A stretch of DNA of 6,386 nt from Spirochaetales bacterium (GTDB taxonomy: Bacteria; Spirochaetota; Spirochaetia; DSM-27196; PWMO01). Positions 5,424-6,386 of the stretch are shown in pieces. The translations under genes and the position numbers were made by a program. The stretch covers positions 1 through 6,386 of the forward strand of contig SKLB01000312.1 in NCBI GenBank assembly GCA_007123465.1, given 5' to 3'. The notes below the pieces were generated by a model. It saw nothing but the letters and a program-made list of their open reading frames with translations. It was not told where the DNA came from and made no database searches. Each line of letters starts with the position of its first letter. Position 1 is the stretch's first letter.

Positions 5424-6230
5424 GTGAAAATAATTGTGCCGATCAAGCAGGTCCCTGAGACGGGCAACGTCAAGATGGACCCGCAGACCGGAACCATGAT
5501 CCGCAGTGGCGCGGCGGCGGTGGTTAACCCGCTGGACCTGTACGCAATCGAGGCCGCACTGCGGTTGCGTGAGCGCCACGGCGGCTCGGTGACCGCGGTG
5601 TCTATGGGGCCTCCGGCGGCCATCAAGGCGATCCGGGAAGCGATCGCCATGGGCTGCGACGGCGGGGTGCTGGTCTCGGACCGCAAGTTCGCCGGATCCG
5701 ACACGTGGGCCACTTCCTGCACACTGGCGGCCGCTATCCGCTGGATGGGCGGCTTTGACCTGATTGTTGCCGGAGAACGTGCCACAGACGGGGATACCGC
5801 GCAGGTTGGTCCCGGTCTTGCCGCGTGGCTCGACGTACCGCTGGCAACCTATGTAGCGCACATCACCGACGCAAGCGAGACCGGGATCAGCGTCGAGCGT
5901 TTGACTGAGGAGGGCTACCAGCAGGTGGAACTGGCCTTACCCGCGCTGCTGACGGTGGTCAAGGAGATAGCGACGGTGCGGCTGCCGACGCTGCGCGGCA
6001 AGAAACGCGCCCGGCAGACCGAAGTGCCGCTGCTCACAGCTGCCGACCTCGATCTGGACGGATCCAGGCTGGGGCTCAAGGGGTCACCCACCAAGGTGGT
6101 GAAGATAGCGCGGCCAAAGGTGGCCCGCGGCGGAGAGCGGGTGGCGCTGAACGGTGACCCGGCGGCGGCAGTGGATGCTTTGATAGCCTTTCTGGAGCGG
6201 CGGCAGCTGGTAACGGGAGGCAGACAATGA
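5424..6230 (+). CDS. etfB: Electron transfer flavoprotein subunit beta
   Basis: EtfB pairs with EtfA to form a soluble flavoprotein that carries electrons between acyl-CoA or other dehydrogenases and a quinone oxidoreductase or ferredoxin partner. From GTG 5424 the product has 268 residues, close to the usual 250-265. The N-terminus MKIIVPIKQVPETGNVKMDP is typical. The nucleotide-binding signatures follow: NPLDLYAIEAALRLRE (35-50), VSMGPP (59-64) and AGERATDGDTAQVGPGLA (116-133), the last carrying the DGDTAQVGP motif that contacts AMP or FAD. The C-terminal arm after about 200 reaches towards EtfA. The usual GKQAIDGDT is GERATDGDT here. The in-frame ORF extends upstream to ATG 5274, but that stretch contains the promoter and has no family similarity. 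The TGA stop overlaps the etfA start (ATGA). Bifurcating or classical function cannot be decided without the partner enzymes. Confidence 0.94.
   Translation: MKIIVPIKQVPETGNVKMDPQTGTMIRSGAAAVVNPLDLYAIEAALRLRERHGGSVTAVSMGPPAAIKAIREAIAMGCDGGVLVSDRKFAGSDTWATSCTLAAAIRWMGGFDLIVAGERATDGDTAQVGPGLAAWLDVPLATYVAHITDASETGISVERLTEEGYQQVELALPALLTVVKEIATVRLPTLRGKKRARQTEVPLLTAADLDLDGSRLGLKGSPTKVVKIARPKVARGGERVALNGDPAAAVDALIAFLERRQLVTGGRQ
6215..6220 (+). promoter_or_regulatory. Ribosome binding site of etfA
   Basis: GGGAGG at 6215-6220 lies inside the end of etfB, six bases before ATG 6227. Together with the ATGA overlap it indicates coupled translation of the two subunits in equal amounts. Confidence 0.75.
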
Positions 6231-6386
6231 GTTATATCTGGACCATCGCGGAACAGCATAACGGGGAACTCAAGGCGGTTTCGTTCGAGCTGCTGGCCCG
6301 GGGGCGCGCGCTGGCCGACGCACTGGATACCAGGCTGGCATCGGTGCTGATAGGCGCGGAGGTGGCAGAGGCGCAGCTGCAGGAGC
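6227..6386 (+). CDS. etfA: Electron transfer flavoprotein subunit alpha, 5' part only
   Basis: The frame starts at ATG 6227, overlapping the etfB stop, and stays open to the right edge, giving 53 residues. The N-terminus MSYIWTIAEQHNGELKAVSFELLARGRALAD, quoted here as MSYIWTIAEQ then ELKAVSFELLARGRALAD, is the usual EtfA opening, in which a short strand leads to a helix rich in L/A (compare VxxExxxGxLxxVSxELLGxAR). The FAD-binding C-terminal domain lies beyond the window. The assignment rests on this start and on the etfB-etfA gene order, which is nearly universal. Confidence 0.88.
   Translation, partial: MSYIWTIAEQHNGELKAVSFELLARGRALADALDTRLASVLIGAEVAEAQLQE

Noticed and set aside
1..6386. 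CRISPR array, tRNA or rRNA genes, insertion sequences, defence or phage genes
   Set aside because: No regularly spaced repeats, no cloverleaf or rRNA core motif, no transposase-like protein, and nearly all sequence is covered by ordinary genes.

Overview
This window is GC-rich bacterial chromosome with compact, mostly housekeeping genes on both strands. No plasmid, phage, insertion sequence, CRISPR, tRNA or rRNA signature was seen. The taxon cannot be fixed from the sequence alone. An anaerobe-compatible ETF pair, single-copy-type housekeeping genes and an unusually long PRPP synthase remind me of free-living GC-rich spirochaetes, but that is an impression and not a result.

Layout, left to right: (1) the 3' part of an unrecognised protein with a Pro/Glu/Ala-rich linker, plus strand, open at the left edge. 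(2) fabH (beta-ketoacyl-ACP synthase III), minus strand, converging on the first gene with a 9-base gap. (3) A divergent promoter region of about 130 bases. (4) prs (ribose-phosphate pyrophosphokinase, long form), plus strand. (5) A 69-base convergent gap holding a long imperfect hairpin that covers the stop codon of the next gene. (6) A minus-strand two-gene operon, eamA-type DMT transporter followed 3 bases later by a YrbG-type Na+/Ca2+ exchanger. (7) A divergent region of 190 bases with promoters facing both ways and small repeats. (8) etfB then etfA (right edge, truncated), plus strand, overlapping by ATGA.

The genes serve several processes: start of fatty acid chain synthesis (FabH), PRPP supply for nucleotides, histidine and tryptophan (Prs), cation and metabolite transport (exchanger and EamA), and flavin-based electron transfer (EtfBA). 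No single pathway links them.

The most interesting pattern is in the promoters. Four sigma70-like promoters with exactly 17-base spacers can be read. Three of them (fabH, prs, eamA) put the predicted transcription start on, or 3-4 bases before, the start codon, and those genes lack a Shine-Dalgarno. This suggests leaderless or near-leaderless mRNAs. The fourth (etfB) has a short leader with a good Shine-Dalgarno. I found no convincing undescribed multi-gene system; the other findings are modest.
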